From: Plasmodiophora brassicae
Taxonomy: Eukaryota > Endomyxa > Phytomyxea > Plasmodiophorida > Plasmodiophoridae
NCBI GenBank assembly: GCA_039704465.1
Contig: JASFAU010000009.1
Span: forward strand, 186,001 to 250,000
Direction: 5' to 3'
Length of the DNA: 64,000 bases
The notes beneath the pieces are model-generated. The model was not told where the DNA came from and did no database searches. It was given only the letters and a program-made list of their open reading frames with translations. Of this stretch, positions 1 through 11,492 are shown one piece after another. Position numbers and translations under genes: made by a program. Position 1 is the stretch's first letter. The number at the start of each line of letters is the position of its first letter.

Positions 1-591
1 ACGCCTTGTTGTCAAGCATTTCAGGGGTCCCGGCGGTACACCAGCTCGCAGCACTGTCTAATGGCAGACCGCCGTTTTCTTGAAGTCCACGTGCGTCTTG
101 CTGGCTTTTCGCCATTCGAAGAGGGTCGCTGTTGAGAAAGTATTCGAGTACGTCGTTAGAGAAAGCGATCGAGGCTTTTCGAGAACCCAGCGGATGTACT
201 CCACATTTCCCTGTGCTCCTCGCGGTGTGTTCAGAATCCGAAACGGCAATGCAGTGCACGTTGGCCCTGCGAAGAGCGCTGCCAACTGCTTTGAAGTCTG
301 TCGATATTTTGTCATCATACCGTTGTGGCCACTGAGTAGGGGGAAATAGAGTACCTGATCGCTGGAACTCAAGCCGAACGTCTTGCGGCCCATGGAAACA
401 TGACTCTTCAAGTAGGTCTGTAGCGGAGCGCACATTGAGACAAACCGTTGATGCGCTTCCTTTGCCTAAACGGTGTCATGTGTAAGTAGAAGAACTTCAA
501 AGAGTGCTCTTATCCATCTACATGCCTTGAGCTTGCACGATATCGTTGTACTCGATTGCGATGCACAATGTGTCTGACTACCACCAGCTGT
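1..591. other. No gene recognised
   Basis: Short overlapping frames occur on both strands, the longest 125 codons on the minus strand at 58-435. None shows a domain, a convincing splice pattern or a recognisable motif. I see nothing I can assign. Confidence 0.4.
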
Positions 592-1038
592 TTAGAGTAT
601 CAGCCAACCCTTTTCGGGTTGCCATCTTACGCCGTTGATAACTATGCAGGTCCGGTTAAAGTCGACCCAACTTGGACAGTCTTTGTCGTCGTTCCCAATT
701 AGCACTTTCTTGGCGCGAAAAGATACGACACTGCATATCAATATCGTGAGGAACGGATATCCACAATGACATCGAATGTGTAACCCTTCGTGGCCTTGGT
801 TAACCCTGTCTCCATTGACAGTGTTCATCCACTGGCGAATTCGGAAGACTACCGACGAAGAGCAGCTGTCGACAGAGGATTCCACATCATTCCCAAGTGA
901 TAACGAGACGAGCATGTCGGCATGGGGTGCGACAACTTCTGGTTTGCTGATGAGACCTCGGCAGAACGATCTACTGAATCGTAAAGCAGCATCACGTTTC
1001 CCGATACCGTTTAGACCACGTATCGCGATGGAAGCCAT
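592..1038 (-). CDS. Hypothetical protein, possibly spliced
   Basis: An ATG-initiated open frame of 148 codons with no family I recognise. The central peptide VFRIRQWMNTVNGD is repeated, on the opposite strand, near 2600-2690, so this is a member of a small duplicated family or a fragment of one. A possible intron lies after the NGD sequence: a donor beginning gttaacc and an acceptor ending tatgcag would join it to the C-terminal part that includes IGNDDKDCPSWVDFNRT. The flanking sequence looks degenerate. It could be a pseudogene or one exon of a larger gene. Confidence 0.35.
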   Translation of the reverse strand: MASIAIRGLNGIGKRDAALRFSRSFCRGLISKPEVVAPHADMLVSLSLGNDVESSVDSCSSSVVFRIRQWMNTVNGDRVNQGHEGLHIRCHCGYPFLTILICSVVSFRAKKVLIGNDDKDCPSWVDFNRTCIVINGVRWQPEKGWLIL

Positions 1039-1335
1039 CTGGCAGAAGCCTTAGCCTCCACCTGCAGGGGAAATGTCCTCTCATGCCTACCTCAACTATA
1101 TTCCCCTGAATTAACCCATTACCGCAGCACCCTACCAATTCGCCAAGGGCGTACCTGCAACAATCCCGTCATCGAGAGCCACCAGAGATGATACAAGAGG
1201 AGCCAAGGTACGCTTTCTTCTCGTCAATGGCCGGTGCCAGAAGAGTTTCAAGCTGGGAGTCGTTTCCATAGTGCAGGCAAACACGATCCACCTGATCGTC
1301 ATTGTGAGTTCATACAACGTACGTATATAAACGGA

Positions 1336-1909
1336 CTATCGTACCAGCGCTGATGCCGTTTCAGCAATTCTGCAAAACAGCCGCCATGGTGTAATACGTG
1401 CATGCAGCAAGCGCAGCAGCAGGCCGATGTACTTGTTTGCAAGCAATTCGATAGCGGAACCTGAAAGAAATCGGCATCCGTAAAGGGCAAACGCCACGTG
1501 ACGCGCGCACCTACGGTCGATGAGGTTGCTGGGGGAAACACAGCACACGTCAATGGCTTGAAGACAGATTTCTATTGTTTTCCCAACGTCAACGGTCGCA
1601 TTCCCTTGATTGGTCAATATCCGTAGAACCTTGGCCTTCAACATCAGACGAAGCCGGTCAAGGTTCCAATACCGCACTTACAAGTGCTAGCTTCCCCAGC
1701 CCTGAGCTCCTCGTTATTCGCAGGCTGGAAGTTTCATCGTTACCGTCAAACGCGTGGACGAACGCCGCGATGTCTTGGTGGATGGCGTCGTCGACGGCCT
1801 TCATCCGACGCAGGGACGCGTACGTAAACCCTCTGAGCAGGCATAAGCCGGTGCTGCCATTCACCTTGCGTCCGCGACAACGACCACCGCCGTTCGCCTT
1901 CTTCCCCAT
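1336..1909 (-). CDS. Hypothetical helical protein, two or more exons
   Basis: The first exon starts at an ATG (1909) with a basic Lys/Gly/Arg-rich N-terminus, then a helical segment with AVDDAIHQDIAAFVHAF. A 46-nt intron at 1636-1681 has a perfect GTAAGT donor and an AG acceptor. It joins ...GLGKLAL to AKVLRILTNQGNATVDVG, followed by a leucine-rich helical tail to a stop at 1336. The splice is in phase and the joined sequence reads as one amphipathic helical domain, which supports a real gene. The family is unknown. A further exon may lie at 1132-1317. Confidence 0.35.
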
Positions 1910-2760
1910 CGCCAACCCCGACACACCCCAATTAATTTCTGACGGCTCCGCCCCAAGTCGGAACTGCACACGCTTTTGGCAACAGGTTCCTGTTGGCGCC
2001 GCCTCCCCGTCGCCGTCATTGGGCGGTAGGCACAGTTCGGGAACACCATCAGTGTATGTCTGTTGATTGCTGTGCCTGATCCGACACTGCCCCGAAACAT
2101 GGTGCCGGATTGCCTGGGAGGTGGCCGGACGAGGTTCGCACGGCTGTTCGCCATTCAGCTTCGCCAGTGGGCCAGGCACGGCACAAGGTGGCCTTTGGCG
2201 TCAACCGTCACACTGTTATTGAGTCTTCCTTGAGACACTGCTGATGAGGATTGGTGTCTAGCAATAGCGTTAGGCGATCGTTAAATCACGTTCACCCGTG
2301 CCCCGTGTGCTATATTGTCCTTATTGCAGAAGCATGCAACATGGTGGGAGAAGGGACGAGGTGAAGGGGTAACCTACGTTACAAGCAGAAGTTACCGTGG
2401 GTAGTTACAGCGCCCATAGCAGGTCTCAGTGAGCTAAATGGCGACAATCTGCCGAACATAGTCACCCGCCGCAGGTAGTTAACGGGGACGACAGCAGAAT
2501 TCGGTTTTGGAACAGGGACATCTAGGACTGCCCACGGGTGGCAACGCATCGCGACAAGACGCCTTCTGACACGAGCACGACGACGCGCGTTGAAAACGAA
2601 AAGTCTTCCGAATTCGCCAGTGGATGAACACTGTCAATGGAGACATGGTTAACCAGGGCAATGAAGGTCGCCATGGAACGCAAGGATATCTGTTTGTGTG
2701 TCGAATACGAGTAGGTATCGACGATGACTTACCTCTCCTGTTGCGCCAGCGTCCGGAACT
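1910..2760. other. Mostly non-coding, with an inverted copy of a gene fragment
   Basis: No intact gene is visible. At about 2605-2690 the plus strand encodes VFRIRQWMNTVNGDMVNQG, nearly identical to part of the minus-strand frame at 592-1038. In this copy a stop codon (TGA) lies just upstream in the same frame. The rest, about 2200-2590, has no recognisable content. Confidence 0.4.
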
Positions 2761-3021
2761 GTGATATCATGTTGGAAAGGGGCAAAGGGCAAGCCCTGTC
2801 CATCGCTGGAGCGCCGTTCCATGCTCCAGGCTGGCAACCGAAACCGCCGGCCCATCGCAGCTGAACTTCTCCAAATGGTAGCCTGCTTGCTGAAAGCAAA
2901 GCGGGACACCCCTGCCAAGATGTTCGAGAAGGCGGCGCTACGCCAACCTGTGCGCATCGAGAACATGGCTGACGTTGTCGCGGTGTCGGAATGCACTTCT
3001 CGGACGCGAGCAATGTCTTGA
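2761..3021 (+). pseudogene. Fragment of an unknown gene family (N-terminal side)
   Basis: An 86-codon frame ending in PAKMFEKAALRQPVRIENM before losing similarity. The peptide FEKAALRQPV with its DNA recurs at 5060-5115, in the same reading frame, fused to a membrane-protein fragment. Two partial copies in a degenerate region suggest remnants of one parent gene located elsewhere. An overlapping minus-strand frame (2649-3479, 276 codons) is rich in Arg/Ser/Pro and I regard it as a shadow. Confidence 0.35.
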
Positions 3022-3536
3022 GCAAACGGCGGGCGCAATTTAAAGTTAGTATTGCTGGTGATGACATCCTTTCCTTCACTCAGGCTACATAGGTAGTCTC
3101 GCAGTAGAAATTTCGAATAAAACCTGTACTCTTGATACGGGCGGGTGCCTTCCGGTATACCACGTGATGGGCGAATACGGGTGACGTTTAACAAACAGGT
3201 GGGTTGCGTGCGTGTGGATATCCACCCAGGCCAACGGGTGCTGGACGGGCGCGGTGGCTCAATAGGCCTGTGGGCTATTACGACACGCAGTTCGCGAACG
3301 TTCTGCGGACTGCACCGTGGAGATCGGTCGAGGGTGAATGCCATGTCGTGTGGTGATCGAGGTGAAGGACGTGCATCTCCAGGCTCCCTGACCTTCTTAT
3401 CGGATCTGTTCCCGGATCTGCAAGCAGAACTCAAGGCTGACATCGAATCGCAGCCTGCAGTCCCGTCGGCGATGGTCACTGCGTTCAGAACTTACATGGT
3501 CGATCGGCGCCCTGACGTACTGCGAGATCACATGGG

Positions 3537-3914
3537 TCCTACAATGGCTGAAACAACCTTTCCAGGTTCCAGATGACGTATACGCAAAACGGTACCTGCT
3601 TTCTAAAGGCATTCCCCTGTCCGAATCGCCATTCTGGCCTGGTTTCATTGGCTTGTCGTACCTGCTTCAGACGGACTTGTCGTACTCGAAAGTGACTGAC
3701 CAATTCTCTATTAGGAGAAAATAGAGAATTGACCAGTCACTTGCGAGTTGACCAGTCGCTTTCGAGTACGAGAAGTCCGTCTGAAGCAGGTACGATAAGC
3801 CAATGAAACCAGGCCAGAATGGCGATTCGGACAGGGGAATGCCTTTAGAAAGCAGGTACCGTTTTGCGTATACGTCATCTGGAACCTGGAAAGGTTGTTT
3901 CAGCCATTGTAGGA
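3537..3914. repeat. Large near-perfect inverted repeat (hairpin)
   Basis: Left arm 3537-3712 and right arm 3720-3914 are reverse complements, separated by a 7-nt spacer (AGGAGAA). The arms differ by a handful of substitutions and a 19-bp extra segment in the right arm that duplicates the ACTGGTCAA sequence. Both arms encode the same peptide on opposite strands, including QWLKQPFQVPDDVYAKRY and LSESPFWPGFIGLSYLLQ. The minus-strand frame 3667-4062 reads straight through the spacer. Flanking sequences outside 3537 and 3914 are unrelated. It could be a palindromic duplication of an exon, a foldback element, or an assembly artefact. Confidence 0.85.
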
Positions 3915-4118
3915 GCGGTTGATACGCCGGACCGTGTGTGTCGACCACGCCAAAGAATTGCAAAACTTCACATCGAACATTTTGGAATGCCGGGATGCCT
4001 ACGTACTGGATCCAGAAGAGAACGGAATAGATTCCAGGACAACCGCAAGTCGAATGGCACAACGATACGCGATACCTTCACGAAAGGCAGTCCAGCCACT
4101 GCTACCTCCGGCTACTGA

Positions 4119-4480
4119 TCACAGAAATACACGGAAACAAGGCATTTGACGCTCCGGTCTCGCAGGTGAACGCGACGGGGAAGCGCGGCCAAACGACTTT
4201 GAGAAAACCTCTGTAGTCGGTAATGACGACCTGATCGATTGCGCTTTGCCGACGTAGACACATTCGACCGGAAAGGCCTCGTCCTGCACATTGGGCGGCG
4301 ATCCCATCATTTTCGAGCCAAACGTCGGCAGCAGCGCTCTCACCTCCTCAGAGAAGAGCTCTGACAGCATGTCGCTAATGCGTAGACTGTGGGTCCACAG
4401 CACAACCTACCACTGCATAGAAACTGTGACTTGCGATGTAGTGTTTAAACGTCTTCTCTTTGTCAAATGTCCCGCCCAGG
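4119..4480 (-). pseudogene. Copy A of a duplicated unknown coding segment
   Basis: The minus strand encodes SEEVRALLPTFG, then QDEAFPVECVYVG, and upstream ACRFSFVDRIG and TPFCFLGGTF. The same elements recur at 5473-5800 in copy B. Copy A carries about 95 bp more between TPFCFLGGT and SELFSEEVRALL, which may be an intron lost or gained. It lies downstream (in minus-strand order) of the truncated DHPS copy, so the whole block was duplicated together. Its function is not recognisable. Confidence 0.45.
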
Positions 4481-4519
4481 AAACAAAACGGGGTGCACGT
4501 AATCATCGGCCCTATACGG

Positions 4520-5058
4520 TCAACGAACGAGAACCTGCAGGCCAAGGTCTTGAGCAGGTGCGCTTTCTCGTTGCATCTGCGAATACGCCGAGACGGCACG
4601 ACCGTGATCGTCCCACCTGACCGAGTCGGATACTCTGCAGACATCGGAGGCAGCGGCGACGTTATGGATCCGTACAACGTCGAATCCGCTTGCAATGGCC
4701 GCTGTCAAGGTCGCCGCCGTTGCCCAGTCTCGGTCGGGAGCAGATCGGCCCGTAATCTCGCCAATCAGGAATCACTTACGAGAAGTCCCAATTACCGAGG
4801 GCGCGCGCAGCAACTCGACGTCCTGCACTTAGCGAATCCGACTCCAGGATCGGCAATGGCGTTACGGTATACTGAAACGCGCCGGTGTCGAGTGCTGCCC
4901 GAATTCGGGAATCCATCTCGTTATGGACATCAGCAACAACATCAGACATCCTTGGTGAACCCTCATGACTATGCATGCACACGTAGGGTACGGCAAGCTC
5001 AGCAACCGTCATGAACATGTGGGGGTCGACGCGACCACCGCTGTCGTCATTGATGATA
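4520..5058 (-). pseudogene. Truncated, frameshifted copy of the DHPS C-terminal half
   Basis: This is a second copy of the 3' half of the neighbouring HPPK-DHPS gene. It retains recognisable pieces, including HIINDDSGGRVDPHMF, VAELAVPYVCMHSHEG, RIRAALDTGAFQ, and further down IASGFDVVRIHNVAAASD and VCRVSDSV. Relative to the intact copy it lacks about 30 bp in the TRQNVELLRA region and several bases near VCMHS, and its reading frame is broken. It has no HPPK part and no N-terminal DHPS motif. Similarity stops abruptly near 5058, where an unrelated fragment is joined. It cannot encode a working enzyme. Confidence 0.75.
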
Positions 5059-5059
5059 T

Positions 5060-5422
5060 GAGTTCGAGAAGGCGGCACTGCGCCAACCTGTGTGCTTCGA
5101 GAACGTGCTGGCATTGTCGTACATTAAAGTGGTGGTGATGCTGGAGGATCATCCGCTGCCGATACGGCTGCCAATCCAGATCCTGTTCCTGGTCGCCAGC
5201 GTCATCCAGTCCACAGTCATCGTCGCCGGCACGCTCAGCATCGTCTACCGGCCGTTCCGGTACCAGACGTGGCTGTTGTCCACAATGCTGCTCTTCTCGG
5301 CGGCCGCCTACCCGATCACGCTGTCGACACTGGATACGAACTGGCGCCTCCTGGCCACTGTCATCGACGCGGTCCTCGCCACCTGGGTCGCCCAGGTCAT
5401 GCATGACATGCTAACCGAATAA
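5060..5422 (+). pseudogene. Membrane-protein gene fragment (C-terminal side)
   Basis: The frame begins FEKAALRQPVCFENVLALSY and continues through three or four hydrophobic segments (for example IQILFLVASVIQSTVIVAG and STMLLFSAAAYPITL) to a stop at 5422. The first 20 or so codons match the fragment at 2761-3021. There is no credible ATG start. It is inserted between copy A and copy B of the DHPS duplication. It is probably a remnant of a multi-pass membrane protein gene; the parent family is not recognised. Confidence 0.4.
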
Positions 5423-5472
5423 ACACGAAGGATCGGAGGATGGCCCATCTACGTTTCGGTACAGTGCATTGG

Positions 5473-5820
5473 TTACTGTTTCAGGCAGGTGAGGAAGGCG
5501 CAGAAATTGCTCGATGGATTGCCATTGCCAACGTAGACGCAATCGACTGGGAAAGTCTCATCTTGCATGCCAACAATAGTAACGACCAACTTACACACAC
5601 ACACACACACACGTGCTGGGCGACATACAATCATCCTCAAGCCAAACGTCGGCAACAGCGCCCTCACCTCCTCAGAGGAGAGCTCCGACACCTCTTCGTC
5701 AACCAATGTCCCGCACAGGAGGCAAAACGGGGTGGACATCATTATCGACCCTATAAGGTCAACGAACGAGAACCTGCAGGCCAGAAGGGTGAAGGCGTTA
5801 GAATGACACGGGCGGGCCAT
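5473..5820 (-). CDS. Copy B of the duplicated unknown coding segment
   Basis: The minus strand encodes ACRFSFVDLIGSIMM, STPFCLLCGTLVDEE and SELSSEEVRALLPTFG, then a CA/GT microsatellite, then QDETFPVDCVYVGNG. It begins close to the stop of HPPK-DHPS on the same strand. It may be an exon of an unrecognised gene that was duplicated with DHPS as copy A at 4119-4480. No domain is recognised. A pseudogene is equally possible. Confidence 0.3.
   Translation of the reverse strand: MARPCHSNAFTLLACRFSFVDLIGSIMMSTPFCLLCGTLVDEEVSELSSEEVRALLPTFGLRMIVCRPARVCVCVCKLVVTIVGMQDETFPVDCVYVGNGNPSSNFCAFLTCLKQ
5594..5612. repeat. CA dinucleotide microsatellite
   Basis: About nine to ten CA units in tandem. Copy A of the duplicated block lacks it, so it expanded, or was lost, after the duplication. 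Confidence 0.9.
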
Positions 5821-5825
5821 TTATA

Positions 5826-7437
<1,612 letters not shown>

Positions 7438-7537
7438 CGATCGACGCACGCGCCCAACGGCGTATCGCGCAGCCGCGCCAAAGTCGTCACGCGGCGCTTC
7501 GAATTGCGTCCCTGTATTCGCCACGTCGCCCGACTCG

Positions 7538-8134
7538 CTACACGGACGCGGGCTGAGGCTTGACGATCACGATCGGGCACGGCATGTGCTGGGCGAGCTG
7601 GTTCGAGACGCTGCCCTTGCCGACCAGGGCCATGAGCGTGCGTTTGAACCCGGACAGGTTGCGCGTGCCGACGACGCCTTCGTCGGCGTGGTGTTTCGTG
7701 CTCCAGGCGACGATGGTCTCTGGGATGCTCAAATCGGCCTGCTCGATGGCGCGCGTCTCCAGGCGCCATCCGCGCGGAGTGACGCTTTCCGCGTACCGGG
7801 CCAGCGTCTTACGAGCGTCCGCCAGCTGGATGCGGCGCTGCTCTTGCAAGGCGTCCAGCTCGAACGCCAGCGACGCCGCTCCGAGCATACCCACGGCCGG
7901 GACGACGGTGCTGCCGGGCGGCCGTGGCACCACCGTCACCACCGCGACAAGGTCGCCGTCGCGGATCACGTTCGCCTGTGCCCATTCCCACGCCAACAGC
8001 GATGGCTCGTGGTCGTAGTCCGGCGACACGAACACGAACACACGGCGGTGATGAGGGCGCCCTTTATCGGGCGGCGACGCCGCCATGTCGTCAACCTGCA
8101 GGCCCGCTTCCTCCTGACGCTCCACGTCACTCAT
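7538..8134 (-). CDS. Universal stress protein (UspA family)
   Basis: A single exon of about 198 aa starting MSDVERQEEAG. It opens with RVFVFVSPDYDHEPSLLAW, a Usp beta strand 1 region, and ends with the family's nucleotide-binding motif: GTRNLSGFKRTLMALVGKGSVSN (G-x-R-x(7)-L-x-G-S-V-S form), then CPIVIVKP. This G-2x-G-9x-G(S/T) pattern marks ATP-binding Usp proteins. Cytosolic; role in stress response is inferred from the family. It is upstream of HPPK-DHPS on the same strand, about 100 bp from that gene's start. Confidence 0.85.
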   Translation of the reverse strand: MSDVERQEEAGLQVDDMAASPPDKGRPHHRRVFVFVSPDYDHEPSLLAWEWAQANVIRDGDLVAVVTVVPRPPGSTVVPAVGMLGAASLAFELDALQEQRRIQLADARKTLARYAESVTPRGWRLETRAIEQADLSIPETIVAWSTKHHADEGVVGTRNLSGFKRTLMALVGKGSVSNQLAQHMPCPIVIVKPQPASV

Positions 8135-8411
8135 CGGTGGCCGACTCGACGCACTTTTGAAAGCTGCATAGCACCCCAGTCGTGGAGAGGGGCGAACATT
8201 CTCCGCACGCGTAGTCGGGGTAATCCGGTTGGCAATAAAAGATTGCGAGGTCGACTGACCTGATGTCAATCGGCATCTCGTTTGGGAACGTAACGGTGAT
8301 GTGTGGTGACCGCAGCGAGCCGTGGTTACCGGAACGCGGTGGTGGAGGACGGGGCATATTCTAATTCGATATCGAACCCAGAAGCAGTTCTACATCCAAG
8401 CCCACCCTGCA

Positions 8412-9101
8412 ATGTATGCCGAAGCGAGCCCGCCGAGTGCCAGGCGCGGAATGCCCCAGGATCACCATCAGGTCGATATGAACAGGTTCGATTCGGCGCT
8501 GGTGGATCGGCTGGCTCCACGGCGGCCCACGGTGCTGGAGGTCCTGGTTACCCTTGGGGTCGTTGTCCTCAACGTGATCTTGTGGGACCGGTTGCTGCTG
8601 GCGATCACGGTAGCGCTGGCGGTCGCCGCTGCGCTGGCCGCCTGGTCATCACACGCGAGGCGCACTTGGGCATCGGATCTGCACGCGTTCTGTCATCACT
8701 TTGCAGGCATTGTGGTCACCGGGTTAGCCTGCTTTATTTTCATTGCGTGCATCACCGCCACTATCTACGTCGTGGCAGTCACCGCTGTCCAATACGATTT
8801 CGTCCGGCAACGGGCCGAAAAGGTCACCGTGCACGATGACATCGATGATCGGGTCCGCAGCAACGAACGCGCCCCTCCAGAGGACTTCGCCCAGATGAGC
8901 ACCATCCCAGAGGACGACGAAGAATTTGGCAGCGAACGCATCGAGTCCGCGCCATCCGAAGTTGACGGCGACATGAACGACGCCCAGGCCACGTCACGCA
9001 GCGCCCCCGAGCAGGGACCTTCCACAGCGGAGGTGGCGGAGCCCGAACTGGGCACAGCCCCCGATGGCAATGCCGAGCAACTCACTGCCGATGCCGAATA
9101 A
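8412..9101 (+). CDS. Integral membrane protein with acidic tail
   Basis: A single exon of about 229 aa from the ATG of MYAEASPPSARRG (an ATG at 8478 is also possible). It has two or three hydrophobic segments: VLEVLVTLGVVVLNVILW, LLAITVALAVAAALAAW and GIVVTGLACFIFIACITA with adjoining residues. These are followed by a long hydrophilic tail rich in Asp, Glu, Ser and Pro that is probably disordered. No family is recognised. It is divergent from the Usp gene, with 277 bp between the starts. Confidence 0.6.
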   Translation: MYAEASPPSARRGMPQDHHQVDMNRFDSALVDRLAPRRPTVLEVLVTLGVVVLNVILWDRLLLAITVALAVAAALAAWSSHARRTWASDLHAFCHHFAGIVVTGLACFIFIACITATIYVVAVTAVQYDFVRQRAEKVTVHDDIDDRVRSNERAPPEDFAQMSTIPEDDEEFGSERIESAPSEVDGDMNDAQATSRSAPEQGPSTAEVAEPELGTAPDGNAEQLTADAE

Positions 9102-9376
9102 AGCAGCGTGATGGAGACCGCCGTTGTGGACCGCAAAACTGCCCGCCCGCCAGTGGCCAGCCACCGCGCAGTGGCAAAAAACGACGCGCTCCAGTTGCCG
9201 CCCCGCCCCGCCCGCTTGCTCTGCGCTCATCATGATGACGATGATGGCCTCCTGGTCTATTTCGGGCTCACTGACTGCGGGGGGACGATGATGGAGAGGG
9301 AGCGGCTGTAACATAACGCCCAGACCGGTGTCGATATCGACCGCCCCAGGGTGCGTTCGTTGTGTCGCGGATCGTC

Positions 9377-11492
9377 ATGTCCCGCGATTGGCGGGCAGTC
9401 GGCACGCGCGCCCACCAGGATGGCGACCTAGTGGCCGCCGAGGCGGCGTTCACCAGCGCCATTGACGATGCCGAAACGCGGGCGGGCGCGATGCGCTACG
9501 AGTTGTATGCGGCGCGTAGTGCCGTTCGGCATGATTCGCGACAGTTCGGCCCCGCATTGGACGACGCTGACCGGTGCGTCTTCCTGAAGCCGTCGTATGG
9601 TATCGGGCATTTTCGCATGGGCCAGGCCCTGGAGGGCCTGGGCCGATTGTCGGATGCGCTGGACGCGTACAAGGCCGGCTTGATTCACGAACCGGACAAC
9701 GGTCACTTGGCAGATGCCAGCGCTGATCTGGCCAAGCATCTGCAGGCGCGCAGCCCTGGAGCGCAACGGGATCGCTCCGAATCGGACCGATATGCGAAGT
9801 TTCTCGACTGGCTCCGCGCCGGGGGAGCGGAGGTAACAGGGATGGCCCGATGTCGAGCGCGTACTCTAATAACTAAGGCTGAGGCACAGATTTCGAAGGT
9901 TGTTCTTCGAGAGTACGACGACGAGCACCGAGGAGTGCACACAGCCTGTGATGTGGCCCCTGACGAAGTCTTCATGTCTATACCGAGGCACCTGATGATC
10001 ACGTCGGAGATGGCGATCCAGTCAGCCATCGGCAAGGCGATTATCCGATCTGTACGGTCACCCGTGCTTGAAGCGTTTTCTTGCCCATGACGCTGGTGCG
10101 TCTGCTTCGATAGGGCGTTGAGATTCGCAGCCGGCACTCGTTCCTAGCAGCGTATTTGCTACAGGAACGAGATCGGCCTCCGGCGAGCCCGTCGCGCTGG
10201 GCGCCCTACCTGGCGGTCCTTCCTCGTCGGTTCGACAACATCCCGATAAATTTCTCCCGAGAAGAACTATCGTACCTGAAAGGGTCGATGGCGGTGGACA
10301 AGATCGAGAACCGAATCGAAACGTTGCAGTCCGAGTACGCTAGAATCGCGAAGGTGTGATGGTTGGACTAGGCATGACGACGTCCTGCTAACTCGGCCAA
10401 TGCGTACGTGCAGAATGTGGCTCAGTTTGCCCAGTTCTCGTACAAGGATTTCGTTTGGGCGCGCTGCGTGGTCATAACCCGAATCTTTGGCGTGACAATT
10501 GACGGGCGTAAGACCGAGGCGCTGGTGCCGTTGGCTGACTTCCTGAATCACAGACGTCCACGAGAGGTCGGTGCCGTGCGTCTCCAATGCAATGGCGTTG
10601 TCTTACTTGCAGAATCGATAAGCAGACTGTCTGGATGTTTGATCCGCAGACGTCTGCGTTCACCATTACCGCCGTAGACGCCATCAACGCCGGGTTCCCG
10701 GTGTCGGATTCCTACGGTCGCAAGTGCAACTCCAGGTATCACGGCGTGATGGCGTACCAGTGTTTGCTGCGGGACTAAACCGTTTGTTTTAGGTTCTTTA
10801 CAAACTACGGGTTCAGTTTGGAGGATAACGAAGACAATGAGGCCATTGTCCGGTTGGCCTGCGACATGGCAGACCCGGCCTTGACGCGTAAGCTCGAGGT
10901 TTTGGGGGAAGGTTCCGATGCAGAGTATGTCCGCTCTCGAAGCCGTGTTGAGCGGTGTGCCTTACAAGCGTATGTGTTCAGGGTTGAACGTAGTTTCAGC
11001 GTCCCAGCGATGATCTGCAGCTGTCCCCAAACCGATGAGCTGGTGTCGTTTCTTCGGCTGTCCTGTGCCACGGATGAAGAACTAGATGAGTTTGCTATTC
11101 ACACAGCGGCGAACGTGAAACGAATCGGACCGATAAGTTGTCGTAACGAAATCGCTGCGTTGCGCATGCTGAAAGAAGCCTGCCTTAAATCTTTGGCTGC
11201 GTTTGAAACGTCTCTGGAGGAGGACGACGAGGAGCTTGCGTCCTCTGACCTGACGAACAACATTCGGAACGCAATCGTGATGAGGCGAGGTGAAAAACGC
11301 GTTCTTCACTTCTTCATCGAGTTCGTCGACGATATGGTCCCGCTTCTGTCTCTCCCCAAATCAGATATGCGATGGATCTTCAAGAGCTGCCAGCGCAGGG
11401 AGTACGCGGGAACCTTCGACCTGTATATTACCAGCGTGGTCGAGCCACTCGTCGAGAAACGCGACGAGAGTAATGCTGACGGACCTTGCTAA
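9377..11492 (+). CDS. TPR-SET domain lysine methyltransferase (SETD3/LSMT type)
   Basis: Residues 1 to about 120 form a TPR module (AHQDGDLVAAEAAFTSAI, CVFLKPSYGIGHFRMGQA, LEGLGRLSDALDAYKAGL). A split SET domain follows: HSFLAAYLLQERD, WAPYLAVLP, WARCVVITRIFG, VPLADFLNH, and the SAM/Tyr block GRKCNSRFFTNYGFSLEDN. The last block is created by an intron with donor gtatca and acceptor tttag, which joins in phase. The C-terminal 150 aa resemble the helical substrate-binding domain of RubisCO LSMT/SETD3 enzymes. At least four introns of about 50-100 nt. Predicted protein N-methyltransferase; the substrate is unknown. A TPR fused to this SET class is unusual. Confidence 0.8.

Noticed and set aside
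2649..3479. A 276-codon minus-strand frame
   Set aside because: Composition is Arg/Ser/Pro-rich, it overlaps a conserved plus-strand fragment, and no motif or splice support is present.
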